NCBI RefSeq assembly: GCF_000374025.1
Contig: NZ_KB893190.1
Coordinates: 35,617 to 99,616, forward strand
Source of the DNA: Spirosoma panaciterrae DSM 21099
GTDB taxonomy: Bacteria > Bacteroidota > Bacteroidia > Cytophagales > Spirosomataceae
Length of the DNA stretch: 64,000 nt
Direction of reading: 5' to 3'
Position numbers and translations under genes: made by a program. Below, one piece after another: positions 62,453 to 64,000 of this stretch (positions are counted from its first letter, which is position 1; the number at the start of each line of letters is the position of its first letter). The notes under the pieces are model-generated. The model saw only the letters and a list, made by a program, of their open reading frames with translations, ran no database searches and was not told the DNA's origin.

Positions 62453-62700
62453 TTAGAAAATGTCCGGCCCCTTTAACCATGCCTCCAGCCGCACGGGCCG
62501 ATCGGTCGGCATGAAAAAACGATCCATACTAAACGCTTCGACTACATTGAGGTCGTTTATACTAGGGTGAGAAAGCACGGCGCTGGCAGCCCGGTCATCG
62601 CTGGGCTACCAAAGCCCTGAACAATTTGAACAGACGTAGTTCACAAATCGGACAAATTCAGGGTGCCGCTAAACCGGACTGACGCCGTATCAGTGCCAAT
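62453..62700 (-). pseudogene. Possible remnants of decayed genes
   Basis: In the 322-base gap (62406-62727) the minus strand contains two short protein-like tails. One runs from 62602 to a stop at 62453 (49 codons, with NDLNVVEAFSMDRFF and RPVRLEAWLKGPDIF). The other ends at 62641 (SVRFSGTLNLSDL). Neither has a start in a sensible place, and both end in stop codons in phase with protein-like composition. They look like the C-terminal scraps of genes that have otherwise been deleted. I cannot name the parent families. Confidence 0.3.
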
Positions 62701-62727
62701 AGGTTAGGCACAGACAAACAACATCAG

Positions 62728-63102
62728 TTAGTCAATTCTTTTTACAGCCCGGTTTCTCCGCTGTAGTACATAATGGCGGGGAGAATCAGGGGAGGGTATG
62801 TACACGTTTACTAACTCCCACCCGTTTTTATAAATATAGTTCAGCGCTTCAACGACAGAAGCAAAACGTACCCCTTCATGATCGTTAACGGGCTTCAGGA
62901 ACTCGCTTGATTTAGTAGTAGTATAATTCCGGCCGAAGTCAATCCAGACGCTAGCCTCCCAGGTAGATCGATTAAAGCCAATTAACTCAATGTACTGAAT
63001 ATCCAGGCTGTCAATATTAATGCTCCCTACCCTGATTTGAGCTTTTGCGGCTCCTGCGCCAACCAGCCAGCAGGTGAAAATGGCTAAAAAAAATCTCTTC
63101 AT
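62728..63102 (-). CDS. Secreted hypothetical protein
   Basis: A 124-residue protein from the ATG at 63102. A signal peptide (KRFFLAIFTCWLVGAGAAKAQ) is followed by strand-rich sequence (IQYIELIGFNRSTWEASVWIDFGRNYTTTKSSEFL) and a helix plus strand (SVVEALNYIYKNGWELVNVYIP). The phrase ALNYIYKNGWELVNVY resembles the DUF4177-like KxGWELV motif seen in small Bacteroidetes proteins. The function is unknown. Confidence 0.68.
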   Translation of the reverse strand: MKRFFLAIFTCWLVGAGAAKAQIRVGSINIDSLDIQYIELIGFNRSTWEASVWIDFGRNYTTTKSSEFLKPVNDHEGVRFASVVEALNYIYKNGWELVNVYIPSPDSPRHYVLQRRNRAVKRID

Positions 63103-63327
63103 TCTCTCGTAGCAAACTAGATCTAACCAGTTGTATACTCTCTGTTTTGTAAAGCTAATCTTTTCGGTAATCAATTCTACACCTGTGACGCCTATATATA
63201 CCCCTATTTTTAAACGAAAAATGACGGGGCACCTCTAACGAGCTGTGGGTTTTGGCAGACTTATAGAAATTTATTATAGGCTTTTCGAAGGATTATTGAG
63301 TCCAATTTTAAATAACCAATCCCAACT

Positions 63328-63531
63328 ATGAATACAGAAGAGAAACCTAAACCAGTGCGTAATTTCAAATACATCCGGGCCGAGCGTCGCCGAGATCGAG
63401 TCTTTTACCAAAAGGTGTGTTTACACTGTAACACGAAGTACGAAAGCATTCGAATGGATACCGCTTTCTGCTGTTATCGGTGTGCGAAGGCAGCAAGAAG
63501 AGTTAAGCGGAATTTGAATGTTAATCATTAG
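63328..63531 (+). CDS. Small basic zinc-ribbon-like protein
   Basis: A 67-residue basic protein with five cysteines arranged as CLHC...FCCYRC, consistent with one treble-clef or zinc-ribbon site. The N-terminus is rich in lysine and arginine (RNFKYIRAERRRDRVFY). It could bind nucleic acid. No family is recognised. It is followed by a hairpin terminator and an AT-rich stretch before the transposase gene. Confidence 0.6.
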   Translation: MNTEEKPKPVRNFKYIRAERRRDRVFYQKVCLHCNTKYESIRMDTAFCCYRCAKAARRVKRNLNVNH

Positions 63532-63543
63532 GTTTTGTGTCGT

Positions 63544-63578
63544 AACAAGCCATTAAAGTAATTCTTTGATGGCTTGTT
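63544..63578 (+). terminator. Intrinsic terminator after the zinc-ribbon gene
   Basis: Arms AACAAGCCATTAAAG (63544-63558) and CTTTGATGGCTTGTT (63564-63578) pair at 14 of 15 positions plus one U-G wobble, with a five-base loop. Confidence 0.65.
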
Positions 63579-63671
63579 CATGTTGAAATCTAACATTACG
63601 CTAAGAAATAGCAGCCACTAAGTCTGAAAAATAGTTTCGTAAATGACTAACACGGATGCTAAATTTTAAAA

Positions 63672-63688
63672 GTTAAGCTTAGCTTAAC
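63672..63688. repeat. Palindrome GTTAAGCT-T-AGCTTAAC
   Basis: A 17-base palindrome with a one-base centre in the AT-rich stretch between the zinc-ribbon gene and the transposase. It lies about 33 bases from the inferred end of the insertion sequence; it may be a target-site feature or chance. Confidence 0.35.
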
Positions 63689-63720
63689 TAGCTCATAAAC
63701 AGAATATTACCTTAAGTTAA

Positions 63721-64000
63721 GAGTATGTTGGGAAATCATCTTTGGCAATAAGTCTCGATTCGTTGTAACATGATCTGGCTATTGGCCAGATACAGCCAAC
63801 TGACCGAAGAAGATGCTGTATGCTCATAGTCTTTGACGATTCTCCGAAAATAGTTCGTCCAGGCAATGCTTCGTTCCACTACCCATCGTTTGGCCACCGG
63901 TACAAAACCTTGGGCTGATTCAGGCCGCGACGCTTTCTCAAAATCGATACTCCAACGGTCAAGCTCTTGAGCAAACACGCCGTTGTAGGCTTGATCGCCG
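63721..64000. mobile_element. IS5-family insertion sequence, one end (continues past the right edge)
   Basis: The transposase end at 63736 and the abrupt change from the AT-rich flank suggest the element begins near GAGTATGTTGGGAAATC (from 63721), preceded by TTAA. Family members often start with GAG and duplicate a short TA-containing target. The other end is outside the window, so neither the terminal repeats nor the target duplication can be checked. Confidence 0.5.
63736..64000 (-). CDS. IS5-family transposase, C-terminal part (cut by the window edge)
   Basis: The frame is open to the right edge and reads GDQAYNGVFAQELDRWSIDFEK... before the visible end. The segment FVPVAKRWVVERSIAWTNYFRRIVKDYEHTASSSVSWLYLANSQIMLQRI is the C-terminal DDE domain, with the catalytic glutamate in VVERSIAW. 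This is typical of IS5-family transposases. The N-terminal DDE aspartates lie outside the window. It is transcribed leftwards towards the zinc-ribbon gene. Confidence 0.85.
   Translation of the reverse strand, partial: GDQAYNGVFAQELDRWSIDFEKASRPESAQGFVPVAKRWVVERSIAWTNYFRRIVKDYEHTASSSVSWLYLANSQIMLQRIETYCQR

Noticed and set aside
1..64000. tRNA, rRNA, CRISPR array, phage genes
   Set aside because: No T-arm-like sequence in a cloverleaf context, no rRNA blocks, no regularly spaced direct repeats and no structural phage genes were seen.

Overview
The window looks like a chromosomal segment of a Bacteroidota bacterium of the order Cytophagales, most like Spirosoma and its relatives. Supporting signs are a SusC/SusD pair behind a FecI-type sigma factor and FecR anti-sigma, a one-protein hybrid two-component regulator with a propeller sensor, DUF4097 proteins, a GNAT-nitrilase fusion, IcmF, an orphan LytTR protein, promoter-like TAnnTTTG boxes, weak Shine-Dalgarno signals and roughly even base composition. 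The genus is an inference from gene content. I saw no tRNA, rRNA or CRISPR array.

Layout. 1-5160: start of a lipoprotein gene leaving the left edge, a large polytopic membrane protein, and leucyl-tRNA synthetase with a nested hairpin in its leader. 5190-10836: flavin monooxygenase-like protein, lipoprotein glycerophosphodiester phosphodiesterase, hexuronate-type MFS transporter, zinc dehydrogenase, and an AT-rich YD-repeat-like protein. 10848-11989: an Rrf2 regulator and a NAD(P)-binding protein, each behind the same TGTAA-N9-TTACA palindrome. 12124-20498: DUF819 transporter, peptidoglycan hydrolase, GNAT-nitrilase fusion, threonine aldolase, OmpA-like protein, two tandem membrane-anchored helix-hairpin-helix paralogues, and endonuclease III.

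20599-23479 is a leftward operon: ECF sigma factor, HEAT-type anti-sigma factor and two DUF4097 secreted proteins. 23756-28996 holds an orphan LytTR protein, a giant hybrid sensor-regulator and a divergent SRPBCC protein. 29287-33723: DAACS symporter, small membrane protein and a NatAB-type ABC exporter. 33730-43627: a putative metalloprotease-propeller-beta-barrel fusion, YegP-like protein, glutamine cyclotransferase, IcmF, TraB/GumN protein and an isochorismatase-like hydrolase.

44782-53660 is a nutrient-uptake locus: FecI-like sigma, FecR, STN-containing SusC, SusD and a secreted FAD oxidoreductase. The arrangement implies transporter-triggered cell-surface signalling that controls its own uptake genes. 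53893-61427: AlaA-type aminotransferase, small proteins, a frameshifted secreted metallo-beta-lactamase-fold gene, a lone response regulator, an SPFH protein overlapping a tiny membrane protein, and an AhpD-like protein. 61616-64000 is a looser region of small secreted proteins and apparent gene remnants, ending in an IS5-like transposase cut by the window edge.

Two themes recur. Convergent or terminal genes are separated by near-perfect hairpins with 13-22 bp stems. Small repeats are scattered both between genes (GTCAGGTAT/GTCAAG inverted repeats) and in frame inside conserved enzymes (leuS once, icmF twice). Gene-free stretches of 150-290 bases (28997-29286, 59569-59857, 56226-56486, 31068-31323) hold only the promoter-like or hairpin signals listed, or nothing I recognise.
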